NCBI GenBank assembly: GCA_003254905.1
Contig: QANU01013978.1
Location: 342,815-406,814 of the forward strand
Origin: Nissolia schottii
Lineage: Eukaryota; Streptophyta; Magnoliopsida; Fabales; Fabaceae
Direction of reading: 5' to 3'
Length of the DNA: 64,000 nucleotides
Every line of letters begins with the position of its first letter. Positions within the stretch are counted from its first letter, which is position 1. The translations under genes were made by a program, and so were the position numbers. The notes under the pieces are model-generated. The model ran no database searches. It was given only the letters and a program-made list of their open reading frames with translations, and was not told the origin of the DNA. Shown piece by piece: positions 14,001 through 26,843 of the stretch.

Positions 14001-17000
14001 GGTATTGTTAACTAGACTCGATTTCTTTTTTAGTCTATTGCTTTGTTAAATTCAATGTGACATTTGTTGCAATGATGCAGATGGGTCAATCACTAGAAGC
14101 ATTCCTCCAGTGGAAGTCCTTAGTTGGCCTTTTGCTTGGCTGCACTAAAGCAGTAAGTGTAACGTTCCAGTCATATTGAGGCTGAATAATGCATGCATAG
14201 ACTCTTACAGTTTTTGCACGGGCTGTAGAGTTTCTGTTTTCTTTCAGTATACTTGTGTGCTTTTCCACCACACAATGTAATTGAACCGCTTAGGCTGATA
14301 ACTGTGTTGTATAGATTTAAAAATAGTGTGTACGCCACAAAAATTGTTTGAAGCTACATGAGGTATCTATATGAGTGACCATTATGATTTACATTAATTA
14401 GCTATTCAATTGACTTGGCATAAATGATATATATGAGCCATTAATATTCAGTTTTTATAATTATTGTACCCATTCTTAGGCTTTTGATTAACAACTTACT
14501 TAAGCATCAAGTCAAATGGTTCTATTGCATGTGCTTGCTTTACAGTTCACTGTTGCTTTTATATTTGCCTGAATTTGTTAATTTTTTGCAGCCTTTCCAC
14601 ACACGAACTCAACTTTTCACAAAGGTAAAATTTATTAATGCATTTATTTATTTATTTTTTCTTTTAGGTACAAAACAATGGGATGGAGTGCTATTAAGTT
14701 AATCCCTGATATTAGTTGTCGCGAGTGTATTCTAGTCTAAAAGCGCAGCTGAATCTGGATGATAAATAATGGCATGAAATGCTATTAAGTTCATCACTGA
14801 TAGTGGTTGTTGTGAATGAAGTGTAGGAAAAGAAAGCAGCTGAATCTGGGTAATAATAATTAAAAAAAAAAGAGATGCAATCTCGAATCATGTGGCATAT
14901 TATTCATTAAACTCCTTTTGGCCATGCAAAATTAGGACTTTTGCCTTTACATATTTTGAGGGTTGGAGATAAGGGCCAGGGGAAGTTCTATTGAATTGAC
15001 ATTGTCTGTATGCAGCCCTATAAGGGAGAATTGTTCACCAAATAGCTTTGGTCTTGATGTTTGTATGTATAGACAGCGGTTTCCAGAATAAAAATCTGCA
15101 AAGTATGTACCCCCCCAAAAAGTAAGATCTGTAAAATAATTCATTAGTAAAGTGCTACAAATATTCGGGAGTACATTACCCTCCTAATGTTTAACATGTT
15201 AGCAACTTGGAATAATTTAATCTATATTTATTTGGGTACATGATGGAATAATGTAATCCTTAACTATTTTTAATAAAAAGTTATTGCTTAAGAGTTTGTA
15301 CGAGTTTATTTGACTCTGGTATTTTATTTGAGATATTATTTTTTGGGTTTAATGATGTTCTAAAAACCTATTACCTGTCCTCTTGTTTGCTGTTCCTGCT
15401 TTTCTCACTGAACTGTAGTTCATAAAAGTCATCTATTATCAACTAAAATATGGACTACGGAAAGATGGCATGGATGAAACAGGACCATCATTGTTGGATG
15501 ATTCTTGGCTTTCCACTGATAGCTTTTTGCACCATCTCTGCAAGGTATTTTAACAACCTCAATATTCAAGTCACAAACCTGACCTGTTACTTATCTTTGA
15601 TTTTCATTCTTTCTTATACTATAAAACTGCATTTGATTCAAGTATGGATTTTAAGATCTTGAAAACAAACTTAAAATTGGAACAACAAAATGGAATCCAT
15701 GATCCGGGCATGGAGTCTAACGGTTTATTTCTTTACATGTATGGTAGTTATTGGTGGTACTTGGTGGATAATGGGGGATTCTATATAAACATTGTTTTCC
15801 TCTTCTTAACGTCGTAGCTTCTTTTCATTCCATTTTGTTATGTCTTCCCAAACTTGTTGAGCAATCAACTCCCTCCAGGCGAAAGAATAATAAAAAGATG
15901 ACATTTATCATAGAATAATGTAAAGCTTTTCAGAATGCAGTTACCATAGCTAGCTGAAAAATTCTCCGTGGATGTAAGCATGGGCCATATCATATACCTG
16001 ATAAAGAAAATGTTAAGAATAAAATAAATAAATTTATATCTTCAATTAATCTTAAATGATTCAGTTTATTTCAAGTTGATTTTCTGACCATTATATATTG
16101 ATTCTATTCCTAACCTATAAATAGACACATCTCTTTGTCATGAGAGACACAACCTCTGGTAATACTATTATCATATTTCTCATTATTTCTCTCCCTTTTG
16201 TATTTTCCTCTTCTCCACCATGAAACTCTAACATGGTATCAGAGCCATGACATTCTCTGTAAGCCTTTTTTGGCTTCTGCTATTCTGAGTTCTTTGAACT
16301 CATCTGTTTTCACTTCCACTCATTTCTCTACCACTGCCTGTTCCAGTCTCTTGCCGGCCGTGTCATCCTCTCGGGCAACTCCCTGCACCCATCAGCCGCT
16401 GGTGAAGTTTTCCGGAGTCGTTTCTGTCCGGTGACCCCACTACGTGTTTGCCTGCCTCTATGTCACCTACCTCCGCTGGTCGTGTCCCGTACTGAGCTCC
16501 AACACGCCTCCATGCGCTGCCAAATAGTGTCTACAACACTGGTCACCTGCAAGCACAACCGCGGTGTGTAGTGGTACGTCTGCCTCCTTCTCTGGCTGCT
16601 GCTTGCGCCACTGTACTTGCCTCTTCCTGCTCATTACAGATCTGTCCTCTTCTTCTACCGGCCACTCTTATCTGCTGTGCCATCCTTTCTGGCAGCCTCC
16701 AGCCCCTATCCGCCTTCATTAAAGCCACCGGCTGCCTTTCCTGGCGCCCTTTCCGACTGTTGTTGCCACCAACAGGTTCGCCGGAGAATTTCCAGCCTGT
16801 TCGTGGACTCGTCGCCTCCGTTCATTTGTTGTTAGTACCTCTGTTGGCCAATACAGTGTTCAGTCCGTGAGGGGGAGACTTTCCGGTGGTTTTGGTGCTT
16901 CATTCCCGTGCTTACCACTGTGCCTACACCAGTTGTTCCATCCCCGGTGAGCTACTCACCGCCAGGCAACCCATTCTTCTGGCGACTCCTCCACTGTGCC

Positions 17001-18973
17001 TCATTCCAGTGGTTTTGGAACTCTATTCATGTGCAAACAGCTCTGTCTCCGCGCAGCCTATGCCTCTTCTGCTTAATTGTGACACTGACAAGCTTAAAGC
17101 TCCATGAGCTTTAGCTTGAGGGTGAGCGTTAAAAATAAAATAAATATATTTATATCTTTGATTGATCTTAATTGATTTGGTTTATTCTAGGTTGATTTCC
17201 TTACCATTATGCATTGATTCTCTTTCTAGCCTATAATTAGGCACATGTCTTTGATATGAGAGAGACAACTTTGAGTAATACTGCTATCATATTTCCGTTA
17301 TTATTTCTCTCCCATTTGAATTTTCCTCTTCTCCACCACGAAACTCAACAGAAAACAACCACCTACATCAGATAGTAAGCTTCTGGGATCCATACGCGTG
17401 TCCAGGATAAACAATTGATGCAAGCCAATAACAAAGATATCTAAGGTTTTCTAACTTAAGGATCTGTCAGAACCAACAAAACATGGAGGTAATTTTCTGT
17501 GTGAGCTCTAGCTCCCCAAAAACTTATCATGGGAGGCCTGGTTAAGATAAAATGGGGTGAGATGAAAGAAAACTTCCCATTCTTGCTTAATGACACGGCC
17601 ATCCTCCTTACAAGTTAGGTTACTGCTATAATGACTATTTTGAGGCCTTTGATTCTTGTGAACTAGTTACCCGAAGTGTTGTTAGTTACTGCTAATGCTA
17701 TTAGACAATTGTTTTCATTATCGAATTTTGATATGCTTTACCGAGTTAAAAGTGACTGATGCTTTTGGCTGTTTTGGAATTGCAGGATTTCTTTTCGTTG
17801 TTCCAAGACGGGTCGGTTGTTGATGGCGATCTTTTAACATGGGTATGGCCATTGAACCTATGTCTTAATATTGATATTATTATTGACATCTCCTCTCCGA
17901 GCCTTCCACCTGCTACAAAGACAATCTCAATAACAAATTGATAAAAATAAAGGCCATCTTATATGTCAAGGAATTAGAATACAGCAACTTCAATCTTGGC
18001 TTAATGCGCTTGTAATTTATTATGTAATACTCAACACAGATAGCAGTGAGTTTGAAAAAAAAAATATATCATGAAGATTCAATTGAGTTTTACATCAAAT
18101 GCACTAAATTCAAACCCCTTCTCTTTTATCAAAGTTTGGGAGTGGCTGTGTAAAGAATTGAAACAAACCATTTATTTATGGTCCCCATTATTTGTTAGGC
18201 TGAAAGCAGGTTGGTTTGATATGTAGGATGTGAGTACCAATTCTAATCTTGCACTTTGAACATACAAACCCAAATGTAAGTTCATCATGCAGTGTGGTTT
18301 ATGATGTCAAGTCCAAGTTTTAAGTATGCTTAACCCATTGACTATGCTGCTTCTTTGTGCTGTCTGCCATAAAATTTGTCTAAGCTAGCTGTAATATATG
18401 TGAAGAGGGGATATTTAGTTGTAATCTTTCCTTCTCCTTGCAGACAAGGAAGCTTAAGGAGCTGTTGGAGAGCAATCTAGGGTGGGAGTTTCAGCAGGGC
18501 AGTGCTGTCGATGGGATGTATTTCGAAGAGGATGATGAGGTTAGTGCATGAATCTTGAGTTTCTTTACTCTGAATAATGTATATGGAAAAATTTTCCATT
18601 TTAGTTTCTGACCAAAACATCGGGAGAGAGGACTCGGAAGCCTGCTTTAAGTTCCTAAACATGCAAAATGAGACAATCTGGTCTCACCATTCAAAATATG
18701 GGGAAACTTTGGTCCCTAACCATGCAAATTCATTGGGACTAAAATGTCTCATTTTAATGTTTAGGAATTAAAGTGTCTTACATTTTGAATAGTAAAGTAC
18801 TTTGGATGGACTTTCGAATCCTGAGGGACTATTTAGTCCCTTGATATTTTGGCTTGCGAGAAAATAGGGGATTTTGTCAATGTATACGTTTATGTTCATG
18901 GACGTTAGTGGTGGTTGTTTTGCAGTTTGCTCCTGTAGTTGAGATTCTGGGTGATGACGCTCCAGCTGTTTAG
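10621..18973 (+). CDS. AAR2: AAR2 family protein, U5 snRNP assembly factor, 13 exons
   Basis: AAR2 proteins bind Prp8 during cytoplasmic assembly and nuclear import of the U5 snRNP (known in yeast and animals; inferred here). Exons: 10621-10716, 11734-11816, 12309-12366, 12629-12688, 13330-13462, 13543-13766, 13909-14001, 14081-14152, 14592-14624, 15419-15544, 17786-17842, 18444-18539 and 18926-18973. They total 1179 nt and give 392 residues with no stop. Family marks are LLFLDVPHHTLLGIDTQMF at the N-terminus, GIKMIPPGTHFVYYSSS, GFFIDVGPSEVIVRKWDEQ, YNLSHYEDWKRLSNFI, the helical ELQFAFIAFLMGQSLEAF segment, and an acidic C-terminal tail (FEEDDEFAPVVEILGDD). The ATG is the first in frame and sits directly before the conserved beginning. 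Intron 10 (2.24 kb) carries an LTR element, intron 1 an AT microsatellite repeat region, and intron 12 a MITE; none disrupts the frame. Confidence 0.93.
10799..10830 (+). repeat. (GAA)n microsatellite
   Basis: An AAG/GAA trinucleotide run of about ten units in intron 1 of the AAR2 gene. Confidence 0.85.
10990..11450. repeat. GGGTACG-repeat element in AAR2 intron 1, with an (AT)n core
   Basis: The left part has GGGTACGGATACGGGTATGG and GGTACGGGTACGCG. The right part has the reverse orientation (GCCGTACCCACGGCGTACTC, then GTACCCATATGGGTAC). An (AT)n run of about 20 units lies at 11039-11078. The inverted arrangement suggests a small DNA transposon with subterminal repeats, but no exact ends or target duplication could be set. 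Confidence 0.45.
16011..16233 (+). repeat. 5' LTR of the intronic element
   Basis: A 223-base repeat beginning TGTTAAG and ending CTAACA, followed directly by the primer-binding site. Confidence 0.9.
16234..16246 (+). other. Primer-binding site (initiator tRNA-Met)
   Basis: TGGTATCAGAGCC lies directly after the 5' LTR, a perfect match to the standard plant Ty1/copia primer site. Confidence 0.9.
17127..17350 (+). repeat. 3' LTR of the intronic element
   Basis: A 224-base repeat matching the 5' LTR. Its first base has changed (CGTTAA instead of TGTTAA). It ends CTCAACA and is followed by the GAAAA target duplication. Confidence 0.9.
18610..18853. mobile_element. Foldback MITE in intron 12 of the AAR2 gene
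   Basis: The left end has GACCAAAACATCGGGA and the right end, reverse-complemented, has GCCAAAATATCAAGGGA. Internally, AGTTCCTAAACATG and AATGAGACAATCTGGTC on the left pair with ATTCCTAAACAT and AATGAGACATTTTAGTC from the right arm. It has no coding capacity, and the target duplication was not resolved. Confidence 0.55.
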
Positions 18974-21249
18974 AAATGTTGGATTATATCCTCACTGTTT
19001 AGGGTTTAGGATTATATGCCAATTATATGCAATTTTTTAAGGCCCTATGGCCAACTTAATGTCATGCTCTCATGGTTAAACCCCCACCCCTCACATTGTA
19101 CAATATTACATATGTAAATCCACGTAAATAAATTCTAGAAAGTGAGCTTCTCAGAATGGGCGTGCACCAGAATGGAAGACTATTTTACATTAAGTCAAAG
19201 GTAGCAGAAGTCTTAACCCCCCCAAACCCCAAAAAGAAAAATGAAAAATGTACCTGAAGTAGAATTTCAATTGACTACTACTTTTGGGTAGGGGACTTTC
19301 AGTAGCTTAGATATGGATATTGATATTTACAAAGCTTCTTAAATTCTGGCATTTTCTTAGATCTATTGATTTTATGAATGCATGGAAAACTGTTAATTTT
19401 GTTATGACACATGACAAATATTCTTCTGGGACATGATACGATGGTGTTAAGTCATGTAAAGTACGAACTATATACCTACTCGGATAAGGTTTAGTTATTA
19501 GTGTTATATCCACGTTTGAGAAACATCTAATTGCTTTACATTAATGCTTAATAGTAAGTAAGGATCTTGGCGAGGGGTTGAGGGAGATTAAGTTTGTGTT
19601 ATTTGGGAGGTATATGTTTCCCTCTTTTTGGTGTTGTTGGGAATTGAGGCAATAAAATAAATAGAAGCTAAACAAATGACAAAGAATAAGCACTATGTGT
19701 AATTATGTTTGCAATTTATAAAGCAAAAAATTCAGTTAAAACAATTGTACATACATAAAAAGAAAGAAAGATGTAAAGTGGAATGGCATCTAACAAATCT
19801 GTTGAGAGGAGTAGTTTAATGGTTGGGTAGAACTGAAATCTTGAAACTGATGGAAGATGGAAAGTGAGAAATGATATTTGTATTTTATTTACTGGGAGAT
19901 ACCGTGGTGATTTATATTTTATTTATTATTAAATAAAATTTTAATGAGGCATGCACTCTAACAAAATTGTATCAAATAACAGATGAAGTATGCGTGAATA
20001 CAGTGTTTTGTATAAATCTCATTTCTCGATGGAAAATGGTTCTACCACAAGCTCCAATCCCCTGATACAGCTTCTATTCAATCCCAAATGTTAAAATAAA
20101 TAAAAAATCTAAGATACTAGAACGTGAAGAAGAACCTTTCACTTATTTTATGTATATATAACCGGTCAAATGGCATCAGGTACACCATTGTTTTTCATGC
20201 ACTAAGAAACGGTGCTTCTCTTTCTAAGCATAATTCTCTAACTACACTATGATATTCCATGATCACAAACATATTCAAAATAAATAGACAAAGCAAGCAT
20301 ACACTATATTATATTGAATTAAAATCCTCTAAAATAAGGATACTGTAAAGTCAGAAAGTAAAAGGTTACAAACTCTTAAATTACAGTGCACATTGTGAAC
20401 TAGTTTCATCATATTGATTTAAAGGCAGTTAATTTCTCATATATTTTATGACTATTTTCGTTTAGTGCATCCAAATCCATCTGTATATTTCATTTAGTAA
20501 AGTCAGTAATTTATCCTCTTGTCAGGATTTCGTGATTTATTAAGTATTTGTAATCATTTGCACCAGCTAATGTTTGTATCTCAATTGTACGTATTTGCTA
20601 AAGTCAAAAGTATTTCAAGGATTCCGTTAATGACCAAAAAAAATAAGAAATAAAATGCGATTCTATTTGGATAGAATGATAACGAATTGTGAGATCATTG
20701 CGTACGTCAGTTGTAGTGTACTACATTTAAGATTCAGAAATTCGTTGAGACTATATTACTCTGTATCAAAGGAAATACTATTCTATTCTGAATAATAATG
20801 CTTATATGTTCAATATTCTTCGCTTCACATTGACTAGTAAACCCACGTGCGTTACCCCCATTTTTCCTTCCTTCTAAACTTCGTATAAATTGTTTTTTAT
20901 TGATAACTTTGTAGATAGAAGTTATTTAGGTGTGGTATTCCGGATTAAAATTCCATGATTAATTGAAAATGTTGCATAGGGACCAGACCATGCAGAACAT
21001 TTTATGTAACGTGCAAGAGAAGTATCTGACAATCTCCTGAATTAAATCGAATTTGCCAAATGAGACAATCTTCCTCATGAGACTTTTTAGGAAACTTACC
21101 AGAGTTTTCTAGAGCAGGTTCACATGTTTGTGTGGCTGTTTTATCTGGCTCATTTTCTCAACTTGGTGTTCCTGCACAATCATCTTCTATATCCCTTGTT
21201 TGGCCATTAGTTTCACAAAATGTAACATGCATAGTTTCTTCTACAATTT

Positions 21250-21745
21250 TTACATTAATTTTTTATTTTTTCGGTGAGTAATCAAACTTTATAAAGCCAC
21301 TTGGGCAAAAGAAACCAAACAAAAGTCCACCCATCAACAATACAAAATATGCACCATAGTCGGACACCTATACTAGCCAAACCCAAGAAAAAAAATATTC
21401 ATGCCTTTTTAGGGGGAAAGGAGTATCCAACCTCCAACCAAATTAAGGCACTAACCTAACAAAGGACAAGAAGCCAAAACAAATGCTGACATAATTTAAA
21501 CCAATGGTCACCCAAAATCATGTCATTGCCAATGCTTCCTCCATAGTAGTAAACTTGTCTTCAAAAACCCTTTTATTGCGAATTTTCCATGCTGTCCATG
21601 TTATAGCCAAAAAAAAAAAAAAGGCAATATGCCACCTTTTCTTATCATTTTTTCTCATTGGGACACTCATCCATGCATCAAAAAAATTCCTACCAGCATT
21701 TGGAGATATATATATACTTACACCACTGCACAATATTCTCTTTCA
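21250..21745 (-). mobile_element. 3' end of a LINE (non-LTR retrotransposon), truncated
   Basis: Read on the minus strand, a short frame (21518-21733) encodes WTAWKIRNKRVFEDK, which matches the W.IW..RN..IF.. motif in the C-terminal zf-RVT/RNase H region of plant LINE reverse transcriptases. About 250 bases further along comes CTTTATAAAGTTTGATTAC, then an A-rich tail (AAAAAATAAAAAATT, around 21252 on this coordinate scale), as expected for a poly(A)-ended retroposon. Only the last ~500 bases remain. The upstream reverse transcriptase domain is absent. Confidence 0.7.
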
Positions 21746-23015
21746 ATTGTTTCAAACAAGTATTTTTGCTAAAAGAACTCAACCTTTTAGAGAATTGGCT
21801 TTTGATTTGTTAAATTAGCAACTTTGAGTTAGAATCTGTGTCGAAAGATTCTTAACTCGTTATTGACCAAATTTCTCATAAAACAATATATACACACACA
21901 CAAGTCAACCCGCTCTGCTTTAGCCTGCAGGTTAAATGCATGCTAGTTAAACAGGTTAGCTCAGATGGGTAAAAAATTTGTGTTCTTCGCCTAAAAAAAC
22001 GGCATGTTGTCATCCCTAATGGTAAAGTAGTAATTTTTGGGAGACCGGATTCACCCTACGCGGAACAGTTGGTTCTGACTTTTTAATGCTAGTTTGTGCA
22101 TCTACTCATTCTTGTGCCTCTATTAATGAATGACTCATGCATGAATGAATTGGTTGCATAGTGGAAAACTGGTTGGTCCAATTTTCTCATGATTTTCGTG
22201 AAGGACATAGAGTTGCTGATCAATTTGCTGACACTAGTTGGATGTTTTTATATTTTGACCTTCTTTGTCCATGCATGTTGTGGCTTACTAGTACTATTTA
22301 TTGAAGAGTTGACTTTGTTGAAGAGCTTCTTTTTCCCCCCTCATAGTTTAATAATGTTTAGTTGGGACCATGGCCCTCTTGTTACCAAAAGAAAAATAAT
22401 GAGATCTTTTGTCATATTCAAGTTATAATTTTATTTTTATTTTTTTTGGAATTAACAATCAGTCCAAACTCTAAAGCTTGTTGAGCTCTAACTCAAGCGA
22501 GATGAACCCACTGTATCATTCAAATCTAAGATCTTAACTTGAATTCCTACAATTAAAAGATACTTCAGATTTAAATAAATTATTAGTGTCCAAGTAATTC
22601 AATTTTTCAAATACTAGTTTTTTCATCCATAATATTTAAATTTGAGACTTTAAGGGGGTGTTTGCAAGCTTTATTTTGGAAAGAAAGAAAAAAAAATGAA
22701 AGAATTTAAAAGACTTAATCATAATTTTGATATGTATTAAATTCTCTAAAATCTTTCTTTTTCTTTTTCTTTTTTTTTTAAAACAAAACTCGTAAACATA
22801 CGCTAACTAAAGGAAAAAAAAAAAGTTAAATTACTTGAAGTTGGTATGGGGGAAACAGTTCTTGAGTCTTGACACGACAGATAGTGGCAACATAAATAAT
22901 AATACAATGGAAGATTTTTAATTAAAGTTAGACTACCAATTGGGTAACATATTTAAAGGTATTTAACTCTAACTATATGGGTAAAAATCAAAATAATGAA
23001 TAACAAAGGTCAATG

Positions 23016-23103
23016 TGAAATTTAATACTGAGAAAGCGAAATTTAAAATAAAAATTAACTGAAATTTAATACTGAGAAAGCGAAATTTAAAATAAAAATT
23101 AAC
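23016..23103 (+). repeat. 44-bp perfect tandem duplication
   Basis: A 44-base unit starting TGAAATTTAATACTGAGAAA occurs twice head to tail without a visible mismatch, so the duplication is recent. It is non-coding. Confidence 0.9.
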
Positions 23104-24525
23104 TGAGTCCTATAAGGGCTTGTTTAGAACTTTTTTTTCTTTATTGATGATATATTTTAATACCCAAACAAGTTCTTCAAACCAAACTTTTGTGATCCAA
23201 GACTTTTGATGAATCTTATTTTATTTGATGGTGTCATGGTGCTGGTAAACTTTAAATTAAGTGTCGGTGGATCTTTACTGAAAAAAAAAAAATTCTCACA
23301 CAAACATAGTTTTATGAGAAAGATGAGGGTGATGTGTGATGTACATGATAATCTAATTTGCAAATGGAGCATTCTTTTTCCCGTCTTGGTGCGGTGTCAT
23401 CATCCACTAATGTAGAGTTTTGCTATGGTAGTATGGTACCCTCGACCTTTTTCTTTATTGGTAAATTGGTACATTTATCCTTTAATATGCATGGGCCCAA
23501 GACATGGTTTAAGTAATTTGTGGTGTGGATCAATTGGAGTTGTGGTCCCCCTAGTATCTCTTGAGAGTTGATCAATTTATGTACTATTGGTAATATTTTG
23601 GACAGAAAATATGGAGATACGGGGACAATTGAAATACGTTTTTTGTGTTTCTCTATTTTAGATATATAGAAAGTAGCTTATAAATTGTCTCTAAACATGT
23701 CTATTATATTCTTCCTTTTGATATGTACAGAAATTAATTACAAAATAATTTTGTGACAAATATAATTTTAAGTTTTATGTTTTTGTCTCATTCTTCAAAC
23801 ATGTTTCTATCTCCACTATCTTTGCATTTTCTATTCCCAAAACACTTACCGAACGCTACATTTTAATGCATGTTTAAAAAATTGGTAGACAGCGATCATA
23901 ATTGATTCTAGTAAAACACGTCAAAATAAAAAATTATTGATTCTAGTAATAAAAAAAAGTAAAATATTCTCACTTTTTGAGTCATAAGAATCAATTTTGA
24001 GGTTCTACAACATAAAACCAAACATGTTACTAGTTTTTTTTTTCCTACCAAGATATTAGTTCCGCTTTGTCGAACTAGTCACTTGACCTACTGGAATAGT
24101 ATGTAAACCCCAACACACGAACTATCCAGTCATGTTCCCTTTCACTTCATCTTAACTTTTAAGATAGATATCATTGATCGTGTGTTCATTTTTAATTTTC
24201 CCTCATTACTACTAAAGGAGGTGTCAATTGATCTATTAACCCTTGGCTAAAGAAGCTATTAGTTGATGATAGGAGTTGATGATAGGAAAGTAGTAGTAAA
24301 ATTAAAAATATATAGCATAAAAAATTTAAATATTGTGGGGACTAGTTATGTTTGGTAAGGAAAAGTTGTATACGCTTTTTTGCATTTTTAGATAGGAATC
24401 ACATTTTAGGTTTCTTTTTCCCTTTTTTTTTTATCTTAATCGCATTTTAGCTTAAAGATGTGTTAAAGAAGGTGCCTGGTTTTTTGTTGGGGGTCAAATC
24501 AAGCAGCATATTAGCCCCCAAACAA

Positions 24526-24697
24526 TGGGTGAAAGGCTACAGTGCAAGCCACAGGTTTGTTGGTATGACATGCACACCATGTTTTTGAACCAAAACTCAC
24601 CATATGCATAACATGGTAAATATGTGTGTTTTTGTTTAAAAACATGGTGTGCATATCATATCAACAAACCTATTGCGTGCACCATAGCCTTCACCCA
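24526..24697. mobile_element. Foldback MITE, 172 bp, with 5-bp duplication
   Basis: The left end TGGGTGAAAGGCTACAGTG and the right end (reverse-complemented TGGGTGAAGGCTATGGTG) form an inverted repeat that continues for about 60 bases (AGGTTTGTTG...ATGCACACCATGTTTTT in both arms). Both flanks read AACAA (24521-24525 and 24698-24702). It is almost entirely a hairpin with no coding capacity. Confidence 0.8.
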
Positions 24698-26258
24698 AAC
24701 AACGGCATAAGAAAATGTTGTTGGGGCCAAATTGAGCAGTACTTCAACTTACATAAATATACATGTACCAAAAAATACTTGCATAACTATATTATAATAA
24801 TTTGATATATATATATATATATAATATTTAATGAATAAAAATTAGGAAAGAAGTATTTTTTTTTCTTCAATTGAATTATTGACATTTCAATCTTATTACC
24901 ATGAACATGATTAACCTCATATAACTAAAGACCCTTTTATAAAAAATACAAATTTCTTGGCAAATTTTTTTTTATTCGCATGACTTAAATTTAAAATCAT
25001 TGATTAAAAGATCAATGTTTATCATCATTCTATCAATAAAGTCAACCATACAAAATGCTCGTACACTTAAAAATAAATAATTCAAAGTTTAAAATTGTCC
25101 ACTTAATCAAAAATAAAATAAAATTGTCCGTTTACAATCTAATCTAAAAATGTGATTAATAAAAAGTTCTGAGTTATGTATGAATGTGACACATAAGGCC
25201 TATTTGTTTCAGAATTTAGTAGGCCCTCCAAAATTAATAGTAACTAATTTAAACTTTCAAAAAGAAAACAAAACATTCGTCCTCACTTCATTGTTTGGTA
25301 TTGAAGAGTTTGCCCTTGATGGCTATGGCTTGATTGAGACTTGAGATGAAGGAATGGGTCCCAGAGTGCCTAAAACTTTGCCTTTATTTTGCATAAAGCT
25401 AAAAAATTAAAATGGTCTCGTTTTCCTTACTCAATTGCATTCTCTAATTAAGATTTAGTGCTCAACAACTTTTGCCAAAGATAAATATCTGCAAAAGGTA
25501 AAATGATGTGCACACACCAGAGGCGCTTAAACCCTTTAGGTCCAGTTCCAGTTGGTTCTATCTGATTCAATGTTATTATTCTAAATTTCATGACCAAAAA
25601 ATTATATTTTTTTTAAATCGTAATTTCAAGAATCAAAGATAAGTTATAATTATTTTACTTAAGTTAAAATATAACTTGTAATGACTTAATAGTCTTTTAT
25701 TTGTTATTAGCAAGTTAATAGTCATCTTATATCTATTGCTTTTTTCTTTTGTGTTTTTTTATATTTCCTTTATATAGATAAAAGAAAAGTCAAATAAAAA
25801 TTAAATAATAATTAAAAAAATATTATAATCATGTAATGAAAATTTTAAAAAGTTATTTGATAATAAATATATTTAAAACAATTTAAATAATTATATACTT
25901 TTTGAGTAATTTAAATAATTATATTGATTGTCAATAAGTTCTAACTCAATTGACAGTATACTCATTACCTAATATTCTTGAGTTCGAGGCTCTCCAATGT
26001 AAAATAATAATAATAATTATGTTAATCTATATATTTTAACAATAACCGATAATATTAGCCTAAGTATAACCAAGCTCTAATTGACTTCAATAATAAAGCC
26101 TAAGTAAAAGTACTTTAATGAAGATTAGACCAAGTTAAACGTAACGTGCCAATATTGAGCACCCCAATTGACACACCAACAACCCTGTGTATATTATATA
26201 CCACTTAATTGACATTATATGTCACTTAATAAAACTTAATTGTTAATATTAGTAAGAA

Positions 26259-26843
26259 CAAGGTTGTCAAACTCGAGAGTTTAAGTAAACTCGTGGAGTC
26301 TCAGTAAACTCGGATCGTAAACTCGACTCGTAAACTCGTATGAGTTTACATACGTAAAAAAATATGTTATAAGCAATATAATTAGGAACTAAAGTTAATT
26401 AAATAATGTATTTATAATTGAAATTGAATAATGTTAACTTTAAATTAAATTAATGAAAGACATATCATAAAATACACCTTAATGCATGACACTTAGTGGT
26501 TATGTCATACTTTATTCAGTATATGTATTATTTTATAGTTCAATAAAACATCGCTCAATTATGATAAATATATGAAATTAACAAAATAAACTCAATATAC
26601 ATTATCCAATATAAACAAAGTTAGGTAAGTGTCTAACAAAATTACAAAATTTGTACATTTTGAGGTAAACTCGTAAACTCGTAGGTAGACTTTAACTCGT
26701 GAACTCGTAGTAGAATCGAGAGTTTACTTAAACTCGTACGAGTTTACCAAAAAAGAGTTTACATAAGTGTTAACTCATTTTTGTGTAGTAAAATCGTAAA
26801 CTCGTAAGAGTTTAAGAGTTAACTTGAGAGTTTAACAACCATG
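26259..26843. mobile_element. hAT-type MITE, 585 bp, with perfect 8-bp duplication
   Basis: The left end CAAGGTTGTCAAACTCGAGA pairs with the reverse complement of the right end, CATGGTTGTTAAACTCTC. Both flanks read AGTAAGAA (26251-26258 and 26844-26851), the 8-bp duplication typical of hAT insertions. Subterminal GTAAACTCGTA and GAGTTTAC motifs cluster at both ends, as hAT transposase-binding repeats often do. The middle is AT-rich and non-coding, so it needs a transposase in trans. Confidence 0.88.

Larger units (their letters stand above)
16011..17350 (+). mobile_element. Old non-autonomous LTR retrotransposon in AAR2 intron 10
   Basis: Two direct repeats (16011-16233 and 17127-17350) share TGTTAA...AATAAATA at the start and CTCTTCTCCACCA near the end. 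Immediately after the first is TGGTATCAGAGCC (16234-16246), complementary to the 3' end of initiator tRNA-Met, the usual copia primer-binding site. A purine-rich GAGGGTGAG precedes the second. Both outer flanks read GAAAA (16006-16010 and 17351-17355), a perfect 5-bp target duplication. The 880-base interior has no gag or pol and is C/T-rich. By eye the LTRs differ at roughly 15 percent of sites, so the insertion is old. It lies in the same orientation as the gene, and flanking exons are intact. Confidence 0.92.

Noticed and set aside
16198-17114. Several 60-99 codon frames
   Set aside because: They lie in the C/T-rich interior of the non-autonomous LTR element and show no gag or pol motif.
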